Origin: Knufia peltigerae
Taxonomy: Eukaryota; Ascomycota; Eurotiomycetes; Chaetothyriales; Trichomeriaceae
DNA: 64,000 bases
Assembly: GCA_030247855.1 (NCBI GenBank)
Contig: JAPDRN010000005.1
Span: 248,001-312,000 of the forward strand
Reading direction: 5' to 3'
Below the pieces are notes generated by a model that worked only from the letters and a program-made list of their open reading frames with translations, was not told the DNA's origin and ran no database searches. Shown one piece after another: positions 10,255-22,044 of the stretch (position 1 is its first letter; each line of letters begins with the position of its first letter). Made by a program: the position numbers and the translations under genes.

Positions 10255-11659
10255 TCACCTCTGCATTCGAATCCATGAGAGCATGCGGTCCAGGGTGGGA
10301 TCCTCATCAATCCAGTATCCTTTCCGACGATCAGCATTGCGTAAATCACCGACCACATGCTCGTCTGTGATGTCGTTGAGTTCCTGGAAAGACATGTTCG
10401 TTAGCGTGGAGATTCTTTTCCATGTGGTGCTGATCACTTCCTCGTTGGTAAAAAGTACGGGGAGTCGAGAGAGATTAGCGAGAATATTGGCATTTCCAGA
10501 GATCTTGAACCTGTCAAGCAGACACTACAAACCAACTTACCTGACGCAGTCGTTGATCAATTGCTCGGAGACTGTTGACATGCCGTGGACCGGGTTTTTC
10601 GCCTCGCAGCAATTGTATCCGCATCTGAACCCATCTCATGGCAGCAGATGCACGCAGATAAATCTTGTGCGCCTGGAATCTTCTGGTGCAGGCATCAAGA
10701 ATAATTCTACGTAGCAGTTAGACACAACTCTGGGATACAGCGTGCTAGGTATACCTCTGCATGGTGGCTTTGGTGACTTCGGACTCGTCCACCTGTCCAG
10801 CTTGCAGACCGATGTTTCCCGGGTTGAAATGAGTGGCTAGGATAGCCTGTGACTCGGCCGCACTCTGCCTGAGCACTACATACCCGTCGAGGTAGTATGA
10901 ATGCCGGTCGGGAGGGTGTGCCTCGTTGCGTGTAATGAGTGATGAGATGTGAATCTGTAGCGTCCGAAAATCATTCATCACTTCGAGGATCCGCATCGCG
11001 CGGGCTTCGTTTCCTGCCACCGACAACTTAGTATCAGTGACCCAGGACACAAGTATCTCGCGCAGTCGTCGTTACATACTTCCATCCGCCATTGTCTCGA
11101 TGGCTTCCGATCTACCAGGAAGAACTTGTGGCTGAAACAGACAAGGTATCGTCGCTTGTGATCTGCAGGCAGGCTGGAAATTCCCCAGAGAGGCAATGTG
11201 GTCGCGGATCTTTGCCCTGATCTCAATATCAACTGGATGCTTGTGATAGTCTTGGAGATGGGAAATCTCTCGAGGCGGCGGTCGAAGCATGCTTAAGAAG
11301 AATCACGGCTCATAAGTGTCTCACGGACAACGATGGTGCTAGATGGAAAGAGTGCAGAAGGGGCATGGAACAAAGACACGAGTAGATAAGGAGTCAATGT
11401 CGTGGCTTTGCTTCCACCTGACCAGTCACTGCCTTGAAGAAGGCCTTGAAGAGATGGGCCCGGGCCGTAGCGTCAGAAATGGCAGGGAGGAGGATGTCCA
11501 GCTGTATGAAAGGGTGACGAAAGACACACGCTCGACGGTGAAGCTGGAGGCAAGTCTGGCAGCACTAGGCAAGGGCAGTATCGTGAGACAGAAAAAGGTC
11601 AAGGCTAGCAACACCAGACCCGACACGGCTTGGGTAGTTGCGGCATGACCATTGGGCAT
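10255..11659 (-). CDS. Uncharacterised multi-exon gene (putative)
   Basis: A chain of in-phase exons can be drawn: 11659-11627, 11564-11418, 11266-11080, 11013-10755, 10706-10541 and 10503-10255, giving about 346 residues. The last four exons, which have good donors (GTATGT, GTATAC, GTAAGT) and a CTAAC branch site, are more convincing than the first two. An alternative model begins at ATG 11290. The intron 10540-10504 would be only 37 nt, unusually short. The product is soluble and helical, with regions rich in Arg and Gln such as RWVQMRIQLLRGE. I do not recognise a family and assign no function. Confidence 0.4.
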
Positions 11660-12804
11660 CGCCTCAACGAGAGACGTGACGGTAATAATGCAGCTATGGC
11701 GGTGGATCAAATTTCGAGGCTCTGCTGGGCTGCTGGAGAGATGTGAACCGCTCAGCGGATCAGCAAGCCACCACCACCATCACCGCATTGACTGCCTTGG
11801 GGGATACGGAGGACTGAAGCAGAAGCACGAGAACGAGAAAGGGTCGGCCACCGTCGACGGCGGACTCCTGTTGGACGCGGAAGCACGACGTTAGCATGCA
11901 GGAGATGTCATGGGCACCGACATGGGCAAACCAGGGACGAATAGTGGGAATGTGTGCAAATGTCTGTACATAGAGAGTTGAATAGTGGGAATGAATTGCA
12001 TCGGGAAAGCGTTGGAGACTCGGCCCTGCGTCTGGCCAATCACACCATCTCCCCGTCTGCATTAGTCTATACTCAAAAAAGGGACGAGCTTCGCGCTTGG
12101 CCGGAAGCAGAAAGCTGAAAGGTCAGGGCGATGCGAAGACGGTGTGAAGGCGTGTAGCTGACCATCATCTCGTGCCCTCCCGATGCCTCTACTGGCTCCA
12201 GCGTTGTATTTCCATCCACTTCGCTTCTGCATGGGCACCGACATGTTGACGAAAAGGTCTACTCGCTTGTATTGACACGGAGATCAGTGGCCTTGAATCT
12301 GCTCTGCTTACGGAGTACACGATCCTCCAGCTCCAGGTGCATCTGTTGTTCCATTTGCGCTTTTCCCTCCAGCCTCAGCCAACAGCCACAGAACTCTGAC
12401 AAGCCAACGGCCTTCGGACTTCTGGCCCTGGCTGTGTCATGCTCAGGAACCAAGCAATGACGGTATGGACCAGGCCAGTAGCGGAAGTTGTAAGCCCATC
12501 TTTCCCCTGCAGTAACGTGCTCGGCTCACATGTTGCAGAAAAGTTATCCTTTCCATAATTCTAACGTGCACCGTGGCTCTCCACAGACATCATCCCGTAT
12601 CAGCTGCACTAGTGTGCTGAGCCTTCTCCTGCCAATAGACTCCGCAACGCCCATTTTTACACCAAGCTCCAGATCAATAGCTGAGTTGTAAACAGATCCC
12701 TGTCCAGCGTGGTCGTCGAGGTATATGATCCAGTGTGGCCTGGGGGCCGATCTGTTGGTACAACGCCTTTTCTTGGCGTACACCCCATCATTCAGAAGCC
12801 GACT
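11660..12804. other. Intergenic region with a 16-bp direct repeat
   Basis: No recognisable gene is seen between the putative gene and SCL1. CATGGGCACCGACATG occurs twice in the same orientation, at 11909-11924 and 12230-12245. A TACGGAGTAC element lies at 12309-12318. The 64- to 100-codon frames on the minus strand here do not resemble anything I know. Confidence 0.4.
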
Positions 12805-13881
12805 TCAGTCCCGTTCTGCAATAGCTTGGAGACGTTCCTCGATCTCATCTTCGCTTAGTGTCCTGAACTCTGGATCGGTGCCTTCACTTCCATCGGCCTT
12901 GGGTCCACCAACGATGCCAATCTCCAATTCGCCCTTCTTGAAATCAACACTCAAGACAGTGCTGAGGGTGCTGATGCCCAGCTCAACCACCTCTTCCCAG
13001 CCGCCAGGGGCATGATCCTTGTTCTTCAGCTTCTTCTCCAGATGATTAAGCGCCTCTTGCTGTTTAGGCCCGGATGCTGTGGCTTTGTAACCGACATAGT
13101 AGCCTGCGGGATCACATTTGTAAAGCTGGGGGCCGAATTCATCGTCGACTGAAACGAGGGTTATCGCAATTCCTAGAGGTCTCATGTACGCCTATGGGGC
13201 ATTAGCTACCTGATCGAGTAGTCGCTTTCTGAAAGGCTTGCTTACTCTTTGTGTATAAACTTGGTTGATGTTGGCCAGCCGCTTCGCTAGGACGTCGCAG
13301 GGCATTTCGTAGCCATTCTTGTACCTGAACTGTGCAGCCTCTCCTCTTGCTCGATCAGTAGATGCACGAGCGTCCGCTATCGAACCAGTCATCACGCATC
13401 CGACCGAGGGCGAGATTTTGAACACATGGGACACGGAGGACGGATCGATTAATTTGTCCTGTGATCAACTTCGTCAGCATAGTTACGAACGTATTGGATC
13501 AAGGTTGGATCCTTACAGGGACTTTCTTCTGTGATATGACCACGGCACAGTTCTTGCCTCGTACTCCCACGGAAGTGATATTGGCTGCTGTGATTGCTTT
13601 GAAGGCATATTCTGTTCATGATAGTAAGCATCCTTCTGTTGATGAACCCTTATGAGAGCAGTCGACGATGGAAGGGCGCAGGGGGTTTTCGGTGAAGATC
13701 GATAAAGAGCATCAATGGATAACGGATTCGAGTCTGAGCAGGACGTACCGACTTGATATAATCGACCCTGATCTGAGAAGATGGTGATGTGTCGATCATA
13801 ACCCGCGCTGCCTAAAGATACGAAGTGGTCAGCTCGGTGTGTCCGACACAGCTAAAAGGGACATTGAGACGAACCAGACAT
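12805..13881 (-). CDS. SCL1: 20S proteasome alpha1 subunit (Scl1/PSMA6)
   Basis: The five exons are 13881-13875 (only seven coding bases), 13811-13749, 13611-13517, 13458-13246 and 13191-12805, in phase, for 254 residues. The N-terminal alpha-subunit signature is intact (GYDRHITIFS, then GRLYQVEYAFKA), and the body closely follows yeast Scl1, with VRGKNCAVVISQKKVP, CDVLAKRLAN, AYMRPLG and DPAGYYVGYKATA. The C-terminus ends IEERLQAIAERD. The subunit sits in the outer alpha ring of the 20S core and helps gate substrate entry and dock the 19S cap. Introns are 54-137 nt. It faces the WKF-domain gene across 434 bp. Confidence 0.95.
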
Positions 13882-14315
13882 CTTGGACCTCTTTCAACCG
13901 AGGTAAATCGTACAATTATGTAGCTGAAGCTCGTCCAAGGAGGCCTTGAAGGATGATGTTTGACTCAAAAACAACAGAGGGTCGAGAATCACTTCGCAGG
14001 ATATGCACGTAACGGGTGTCGTTGGTTCTTTGGAAGAGTGTTCGTTCATTCAACGCGCAAACTGCGCGGCCTTGGACCTGACTAGGCTCACCAATGATAA
14101 ACGTCAGCATAGTATTCTGCGCCACCTGAGCCACCTGAGCCACCTGAGCCACAGCAACTTTTTTTTGCCCATACGACACCGGACTTTTCACGCCAGTGAG
14201 CCTGAACTTTTGAACACTACGATTTGGAAATTAGAGGTCTGTTGGACAAGATTTGTACACACACAAAGAGTGTGGTAGCGACTATCTGTCAAGCAACAGA
14301 ATTAGCTTCGCAAAA
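13882..14315. promoter_or_regulatory. Divergent promoter between SCL1 and WKF-domain gene
   Basis: These 434 bp separate two start codons pointing away from each other, so the region must hold both promoters. It contains a 9-bp tandem repeat (listed separately). No coding frame is supported. Confidence 0.5.
14121..14152 (+). repeat. 9-bp tandem repeat, about 3.5 copies
   Basis: The unit GCCACCTGA repeats at 14121, 14130 and 14139, with a partial fourth copy (GCCACA). It lies 164 bp before the start of the WKF-domain gene in a bidirectional promoter. Each unit contains CACCTG, an E-box-like core. Confidence 0.85.
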
Positions 14316-15371
14316 ATGCAACAGCCAGTGGTCCCAGCCTGGAAGAAACTGGGCTTAAAGCTCAAGCATTCACAAGAAAGCTCTGAGCCTCCGATCAAGA
14401 TGAATGGCAACGGCGTCGGCTCTCTTGAACATGCTCAAGAAAGTCTGCTTGAGCAACCTCGAAAGAAAAGAAAATTTTCGCCGATTCGCGAAGAATCCAC
14501 AAAGAGCGAATCGACAAATGGAGCCATTCAGTCAAGCTTCAAAAGCCCAAAGCCACAGAACAAGAAACTGAAAAAGAAAGTGTCATTCTCTCTTGATGCA
14601 CCACCCGACCTTGTAACCAGCACATCTTCACCCAGCCAAAAGATAGCCGACGTGGAGAAATCGCCCGCGACAAAGCAAAAGAAGGAGAAGAGGCCGCGAA
14701 AAGATTCTTCTCGCGCTCGACAAGCCTCAGCTCCAAGAATCAATCCAGCTTTGGAATATCTGAGTCAGTATCATACCTCTCGACCGACCTGGAAATTCAA
14801 CAAAACAAGAGAAATATGGATCTTGAAACACGCATTGTCGGAGGAGGATGTACCTAGAGACTACGATGTTGCTCTAGCAAGGTATCTACATGGGTTAAAA
14901 GGCATCGGTGCTAGGGAAAGGCTCGAAAATACTTGTCTCGAGACACTACGCGCGCGATCAGACGTTGAAGGCATAAGCAGTCAAACCACAGCAGATCGTG
15001 ATTTCCAGAAACGATTCAGAGACATGCTTCAGGCATCAGAAGATGGTAGTTTCGATGATCAGAACGAACATCTTCGACAGTGGATTCAGCAGCGACCACG
15101 CCCCCAGCTCTTGCTTGACAGCCTGGGTTCCGATGCCAGAGCCGAAGGAGAAAAGCCCAAACCAAAGAAGAGGAAAAATAGAACAGTGGTGGTCGAGTAT
15201 GACAGCTCGAGTTCTAGCTCGAGCAGCGACAGCGACAATGAGAGCGAGAGCGAGAGCGATAGTGAGAATGAAAGCGACAGTGGCAAAGAGGCAGACACGG
15301 TTGAGGATTCAACTTCAAGTAGTGGCAGTGACAGCAGTGATGAGTCCACGAGTAGCTCTGATAGCGAATAA
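14316..15371 (+). CDS. WKF-domain protein with acidic serine tail
   Basis: A single exon of 351 codons starts at ATG 14316 (AAAAATG context). The middle carries the WKF domain (residues about 145-215; TWKFNKTREIWILKHAL), the family of human C7orf50 and its fungal relatives, which are linked to nucleoli and ribosome biogenesis. Before it is a Lys/Ser-rich region with basic patches such as KKRK and KKLKKK that could import it to the nucleus. The last 55 residues are almost all Ser, Asp and Glu, likely targets of casein kinase 2. The role is inferred from the family; no catalytic motif is seen. Confidence 0.85.
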   Translation: MQQPVVPAWKKLGLKLKHSQESSEPPIKMNGNGVGSLEHAQESLLEQPRKKRKFSPIREESTKSESTNGAIQSSFKSPKPQNKKLKKKVSFSLDAPPDLVTSTSSPSQKIADVEKSPATKQKKEKRPRKDSSRARQASAPRINPALEYLSQYHTSRPTWKFNKTREIWILKHALSEEDVPRDYDVALARYLHGLKGIGARERLENTCLETLRARSDVEGISSQTTADRDFQKRFRDMLQASEDGSFDDQNEHLRQWIQQRPRPQLLLDSLGSDARAEGEKPKPKKRKNRTVVVEYDSSSSSSSSDSDNESESESDSENESDSGKEADTVEDSTSSSGSDSSDESTSSSDSE

Positions 15372-16035
15372 ACAAGACCGAGCACGTGGGATATTTTTGG
15401 TTCCAACAGAATAATTTGGAAGTCCTAGTCAACAACCAAGCTTCAAGAACACGATAGTTCCCAATATTGTCATGACCGCTTGCAAATATGCCGTAATGGT
15501 GATTGCGTAGAGGAATCCACGTGGCTGGGGTCACGGACGAGATGGCTGGGCAGACTGCCGCTTTCGTAGAGACGAAGAACAAGCCATGTATCACCAGTGG
15601 TGAGAAATCCTATATCCTGTCCGTAGCATTAGTATTAACATTACGGAGTATGCTGAGCATAGTTGAAAGCAAAGAGGCGAGTGCTTTTCAAAGACTTGGT
15701 GCACTGTTCGAGGCTTTGCCGTGCATAAACGGGATGAAGTCATTGACAGGAACAATATATATCCGACTCTAACCAAATTGATATCTAGTATGCCACACTA
15801 GCCTGGACTTCCACATCGCCTTACCTTACTCCAAAGGGCCTTGTTCCGCAGCAACAGCAGACTAACGCTTTAAGTACTAGCGAACTATCCAATCGCCCGA
15901 AGCAGTCGTCATTCGTCACCTGCGCTGCAGGCTGCCACCCAACTCCTCAATCTGTCGACTCTTCCTCTTCATCATTCGCATCAACAAACAGTTCCATCTT
16001 TCTATTTCCTTCTTCATTATCCACTGGTTGGCATC
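15372..16035. other. Intergenic region before the vacuolar protease
   Basis: This holds the 3' flank of the WKF-domain gene and the promoter and leader of the protease gene. A pyrimidine-rich stretch (about 15950-16020, CTCTTCCTCTTCATC-like) lies just before the start codon, as in many highly expressed fungal genes. One TACGGAGTA element occurs near 15643. No gene is seen. Confidence 0.5.
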
Positions 16036-17331
16036 ATGAAGTCTGGTCTTGTTGTCGCAGCCACCCTGCTGGGTGCTGCCAATGCTGGCATGCACCGCAT
16101 GAAGCTCCAAAAGGTGCCGTTGGAGGAGCAGCTCAGCGCTGCCAACATTGGTGACCACATGCGAGCTCTCCGACACAAGTACACTCAGAAGATCATGGGA
16201 GGTCCTTCTGAAGACATCTTTAGAGAGACCTCGATCCATCCCGATGGTCCTCACGATGTCCCTGTGGAGAACTTTTTGAATGCTCAATGTAAGCATGCTA
16301 TCTCGGTCTTTGGATGCCAGGTTAACCGTCAGCAGATTTCAGCACCATTGCACTGGGAACCCCACCTCAAGAGTTCAAGGTTGTCCTCGATACCGGATCT
16401 TCCAATCTCTGGGTCCCCAGCCAATCTTGTGGCTCGATTGCCTGTTATCTCCACCAGAAATATGATTCCTCAGCGTCCTCTACATACAAGAAGAACGGAT
16501 CAGACTTTGGCATCCGCTATGGATCCGGCGAGGTGGCTGGCTTCATCTCCCAAGATGTTCTACGCATCGGTGACTTGAAGATTAAGGACCAACTCTTTGG
16601 TGAGGCCACTAGCGAGCCTGGATTGGCCTTCGCTTTTGGCAGATTCGATGGTATTTTGGGTCTCGGATACGACACCATTTCTGTCAACCACATCCCCCCA
16701 CCGTTCTATAACATGATCGACCAGAAGTTGCTCGACGAACCTGTCTTCGCTTTCTACCTAGGCAACACTGATGATGGCACTGAGTCAGAGGCTACCTTTG
16801 GCGGCATTGACAAGAGCCACTACACCGGCAAGATGGTTAAGATCCCACTCCGCCGCAAGGCTTACTGGGAGGTCAACCTTGACTCCATCAGCTTTGGCAA
16901 GGAGACTGCTGATCTCGACAACACCGGAGTCATCCTCGACACTGGTACTTCCCTGATTGCCCTTCCCACAACCCTCGCGGAGCTGCTCAACCGCGAACTT
17001 GGGGCCAAGAAGGGATTCAACGGACAATATACCGTAGAGTGCGACAAGCGTGACTCTCTTCCAGACATCAGCTTTACTCTCAGCGGCTACAACTTCTCCA
17101 TTACGGCCTACGATTACATCCTTGAAGTCCAAGGTTCTTGCATCAGCAGCTTCATGGGCATGGACTTCCCAGCTCCTACTGGGCCATTGGCTATCCTCGG
17201 TGACAGGTAAGTCCTTCTCTTTCCCTCATCTGTATCCGATCCCGATACTGATTCTCTGTAGCTTCCTGCGCAAGTGGTACAGTGTGTACGATCTGGGCAA
17301 TAATGCTGTTGCCTTGGCACAGGCCAAGTAA
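16036..17331 (+). CDS. Vacuolar aspartic protease (proteinase A, Pep4/Pep2 type)
   Basis: The three exons are 16036-16288, 16336-17206 and 17262-17331, for 397 residues. A signal peptide (residues 1-17, ending ANA/G) and a basic propeptide precede the mature enzyme. Both catalytic loops are intact: Asp103 in DTGSSNLW and Asp286 in DTGTSL. Cysteine pairs and the C-terminal FLRKWYSVYDLGNNAVALAQAK-type ending match fungal proteinase A. It would be made as a zymogen, sorted through the secretory route to the vacuole, and would activate other vacuolar hydrolases. Length is normal (about 400). The first intron is 47 nt, and splicing restores NAQYFSTIALGTP. Confidence 0.95.
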
Positions 17332-18422
17332 GCGGTGACGTTTTGCGATACATCGATTCTGCAAGCCCAAAGTGGTATTTCGGCGTTGGCCACAATCCGT
17401 CATTAATCCTCCTTGTATTATCAATCTCCGTCAATTCTGTTTCCTTGGAAGTATATAGGAAATAGTCCTCCTGGCGATGGAAAACTTGCTTCAAGATTCT
17501 CCCAGGGGTAGATCTGGAATGGTCGGCCAAAATACAATCTGTTGTTCTCATGACTCCTCATGCCCTCATCGTCTTGATTATTCACGCATTTTAGATTCAT
17601 TAAGGCAGTTGGTGTGACGTGGTTCGATGGGAGGGGGGTGAGTCTCGTGACCGTGGGTAGCTTCTTTGTGTGGTGACAGCCACATTGAGCGGGCTAGTGA
17701 TTTTGTCTTGGACTGGGAAGGCCGGAGTACGGATAGCTGAGGTAAGGTGTACCTAGAGCAACTTGACTGACCTACTGTACAGTAGTTGACTTATCCTGCA
17801 GTACCTCGTACTGTATGTAGGTGCAGTACTCGTACAAAGTGGTCCCATTGAGTCTGGACTGGCCACTGTTAAGTCGTAGACGCATAAAGAAGACCGTCCA
17901 TCCCGCACGAAATCCACATGGCTTTGTTGGAGCAAGCACCGCATAGCAAAAGCCTCAGCCACTAAACTACATTACTGCATCTACTTGCTGCATACCTATC
18001 TTGCTTTCCTTATATTATTATTATTGCTCACCCTCCTGGTACTCGTACAACGTAAATATCGCGTCGCATTCTCTGGATTCCTGATCTCCAGACTTCCATC
18101 TCCAGATCCAGGGCCAAGTGTGGCGCTTCAACTGCGAGAGTGTCCTCCCACCGCTCAAGTTACATACCTAGTGCTCTGCCAACGATCTTTCCCCTCCTCA
18201 CCTTTGCTCGACCATAGCGCAGCTCCCTTGCATTGAGCTCCTCCATTATCCATCCGATCCCTTCGCTTCCCCTCACGAACAAACAATTCCCTCCGCGCGT
18301 TACTCATTGCCCTGCTGGCCGCTCTGCCACACAGGTTTCCTACTGCCGGTTCCCTCAGACCTTGACTGCGCTTCCGGCTACATGCTTTGGTCAATGTACC
18401 TAACACTAACATCTCGTCCGGC
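17332..18422. other. Intergenic region between protease and FCP1
   Basis: About 1.1 kb without a recognisable gene. The 3' part (18040-18420) is pyrimidine-rich on the plus strand and likely holds the FCP1 promoter and leader. The repeats of GTAC/TACT near 17780-17840 are low in complexity. Confidence 0.5.
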
Positions 18423-21098
18423 ATGCTCTTACGACTCCCTAAAAACCTCCATTACCCGCTCACCATCACAAAAGTCGAGAAACGGGTAGGAGAGTACCTC
18501 GCTCGCAACGATGACCTATTCCTCTACTCCTACACGGCCAAAGTCAAAGAAGGCACTCGCTATGGTGACGAAGAGCAAGAGGTGGAGAGGAAGCTTGTCA
18601 CACATTTCCCCAGCACCCTTGAAGGTACGATCAAGGGATGGCGAGTGTGGGAAGGCGATGTTTTGACCCATCCGTATGTATCGCGTCAAATTACTAGAGT
18701 TGATCGCTAATGCGCCGCGCAGCGTGGACATCTGTGAAATTGAAGAGGAGTGTCCACATGAGGTGCAATTCCAGGGCATGTGTACCAACTGCGGAAAAGA
18801 TATGACCACGTAAGTGCTGTGAGATCCAAACATGTACGAGATCCCACCTGAACAGCTTCTAGTGTTCAAGCAGGTAGCGACACAAGCGACACTGACCGCG
18901 CGCCCATCCGCATGGCCCACGACACACAACATCTGACCATCAGTAAGGAAGAAGCAAGTAAAATAGATGAAGAGGCAAAGCGCCGTCTATTGTCCTCTCG
19001 GAAGCTCTCACTTGTGGTGGATCTCGACCAGACAATTATTCACGCTGCCGTCGATCCCACTATAGCAGAATGGATGAAAGATCCAGAAAACCCCAACTAC
19101 GATGCAGTCAAGGACGTTCGCTCATTTCAGCTTGTCGACGACGGACCAGGCATGCGGGGTTGCTGGTACTATATCAAGCTAAGGCCCGGGCTGGAAGACT
19201 TTCTACAACATATCGCTCGGCTATATGAGCTGCACATCTATACCATGGGTACGCGGCAGTATGCGCAACAGATTGCCAATATAGTCGACCCGGACCGAAC
19301 GTACTTCGGCGACCGAATCTTGAGTCGAGACGAGAGTGGCAGCATGGTTGCAAAGAATCTTGAAAGATTGTTTCCGGTAGACACAAAAATGGTTGTCATT
19401 ATCGACGATAGAGGAGACGTGTGGAAATGGAGTGCCAACCTAGTCAGAGTCACCCCGTTTGATTTCTTTGTGGGTATTGGTGATATCAATTCCAGCTTCC
19501 TGCCCAGGAAACAGGAAATCCAGAGCACGCCGAAGGTGGAGAATAGATTGCCGACCGAGAACGGTGGCGCAGATAACGACGAAAATCAGCCCGACCAATC
19601 TAATGGATTTGCCGAAGACGGAACCTCCAGTATTCAGGAGGGAACCTCAGCGCTGGAACAGTTCATGGCCATGAGTGGCGGTGATGACCCAACAGTTCGT
19701 GAAATGCAGACCAAGGGACAAGAAGAGATCATTCATTCGCAGCTCGAAGACAAACCCCTCCTCAAGATGCAGTTGGAACAGGATGAGAAAGATGAGGCAG
19801 AAGCAGCCGCCGCCAATGGCGAACTTGCGGCGCCTCAATCTACCGAATCCGACTCTAGTGAATCATCGGAGTCATCAGAAGGGGGTTCGGGAGCATCGAA
19901 ACACAAAGCGCGTCACAGCATTCTGAAGAACGATGATGAGGAGCTTATCCACCTCGAGTCAAGTCTGACGAAACTCCATTCGGCCTTTTTTGCAGAATAT
20001 GATCGCAAGCGGTTAGGTGGAAAGGGTGGACGTGTAGCTGAGCTTACCGGAAAGCGAAAGGCACCCCTTCCTCCTACCGATGACGACCACAGTAATGCAG
20101 TGGATCTGATGTTCGTGCCTGACATCAAAAAAGTCATGCCTTCCATGAAGATGAGAGTCTTCTCCAACGTCACCATTGTGTTCAGTGGTGTGCTCCCTCT
20201 TGGGACCGACATTCAGACTGCTGATATCAGCACCTGGGCAAAGACCTTTGGCGCCAAAATTACCGACAGAATCTCCCGTGATGTCACCCATGTCGTCGCT
20301 GCACGTCCGGGCACTGCGAAAGTCAAGCATGCCGTCAAACGCGGCATCAAGGTGGTGGGCACGGCTTGGCTGATTGATTCGATGCAGCAGTGGCGCAAGC
20401 TTGATGAAAGGCCATATTTACTCGAGGGTGCTGGAAAACAGCGTCATGAAACTTCTAGCGACCTCGGTGACCTTCTGGAGAGGTCCAACGTCGGTGCCAG
20501 CGATTTTCTTCTCAGTTCGTCCGAGGGCGAGTCTACCGGCTTAGACACCGAGGACGACCAGCCGGTAAGGAAAAAGCTCAAGTTGGATGTCGGTAATGGT
20601 GAATCGCCTGAGGACAGAGAGTATGAGGAAATGATTGACGACGGTAGTCCAATTACCATCAATCAAGATGAATGGGCAGATATTGATGCCGAACTGAAGG
20701 AATTCATGGGCAGCGACGCCGAAAGTGAAAGTGATACCGATTCGGTCAGTTCTGCCTTGAGTTTCCGAGAACGCCGCTCCATGAAGCGAAGACGGGACGA
20801 AGGCGATGAAGAAGTCGATGCAGACCATTCATCAACGGTCAAGAAAAATGGAACAGGGAGTGCTTTGAAGACGGTTGCGAACGCCAGTAGTGAACGCGAT
20901 ACGAACAGCACCAACACTCCCAATACCGAACTAAGAGAAGAACAGATCAAGGAAGAACAAAGACAGGTCGAGGAAGCTCAACAACGAGAAGAAGAAGACC
21001 AGGAAGACTCGGACGACGAGTTGGCTCGAGAGCTGGAGCGAGAGCTTGAGGAGGCTGATGCAGAGGAGGAGGAAAGGCCAAAAGAGACCGAGGAATGA
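18423..21098 (+). CDS. FCP1: RNA polymerase II CTD phosphatase Fcp1
   Basis: The three exons are 18423-18673, 18723-18809 and 18863-21098, for 857 residues. The N-terminus (MLLRLPKNLHYPLTITK) and the Cys-rich ECPHEVQF..MCTNCGKDMT segment are typical of Fcp1. The catalytic DxDxT motif is DLDQT at 166-170, with the FCP homology domain to about 330. A BRCT domain covers about 538-630, and the C-terminal 200 residues are acidic with Glu-rich coiled coil, the part that binds TFIIF in other species. The enzyme removes phosphate from Ser2/Ser5 of the Rpb1 tail to recycle polymerase II. The ATG at 18423 is chosen because the longer frame begins with TTG. Confidence 0.95.
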
Positions 21099-22044
21099 TC
21101 GACGTGGAGCAGTGCATTTGGTACAAGGACAAGTTTGGATTCTTTTGACTGGAGTTTTGGGCGAGTTGAAAGTCATCAGTGAGCATAGCAAAGCGTTGGG
21201 ACAAGCGATGCTCATTCCACGGTTTCAGGATATTACCATGACACAACAACACATTGCATATTATTTCAGGGTACAATCAACCCATGAGAGATGTACGAGG
21301 ACCTGGACAATGCCATACATTTTTAGCGTGGCATGGCTTTTTTGGACTACGAGATACCACTGGATACGCAAAACAGTCAACATCTACCTATCTCCTCAAT
21401 AACTCGATACCCAAGACCTAGTAGTATTTTGCAGCTACCTCAACCTTTGGAAATTCATGCCTCGCTAAGTATTGTATTCTGTGTTTGGTAAGACTTCCCT
21501 GTCTTACCGAAGCCATCGGCAGAATGTTGTTCCGAATACCATCAACGCTCCTTTGCACGCCCTTCTTTTTTATTGCTTGACTTCTGGTATTTCTCTCCTC
21601 GATCTTGTCCACCTCGTCCATATCGGAGGTCCGATGCCATATTCTACTCTTGTTGGTTCTGATGACTTATTTATAACAAAGCAAGTAGCACGAAAGGGCC
21701 CGCGCCCTCTCGACGGTCTTGCGGAGCATTTCAATGATTTACACATCTCACCGGGCAATGTCCGCGAAGTCAGCCACCCCGACGACGCACGAATAGCAGA
21801 TTGCAATTCTAGACATTCCGGAGCACCATGATTATTGTCCGTGTCTTTGCCTTCCCCATAATGCTGCCTCTTGTCTAGCAGACTCTCTCGACTCGGCCTT
21901 GGCTGAAGCATTGTTTTCCCTTTACCAGATCACAAAACTTGCCATACTCTCCGCTACGAGCCAACAGCCAGCTCTTGGAATGCGTTAGCAATGACCGTTC
22001 GGTTGCTGGTACCTGCAGGCTCAAACGCTGAGCTGTGAGATAGT
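21099..22044. other. Intergenic region, 0.95 kb
   Basis: Nothing recognisable. A 113-codon ATG frame lies on the minus strand (21911-21570) but has an unremarkable composition and no known relatives that I can name, so it is not called as a gene. Confidence 0.4.
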
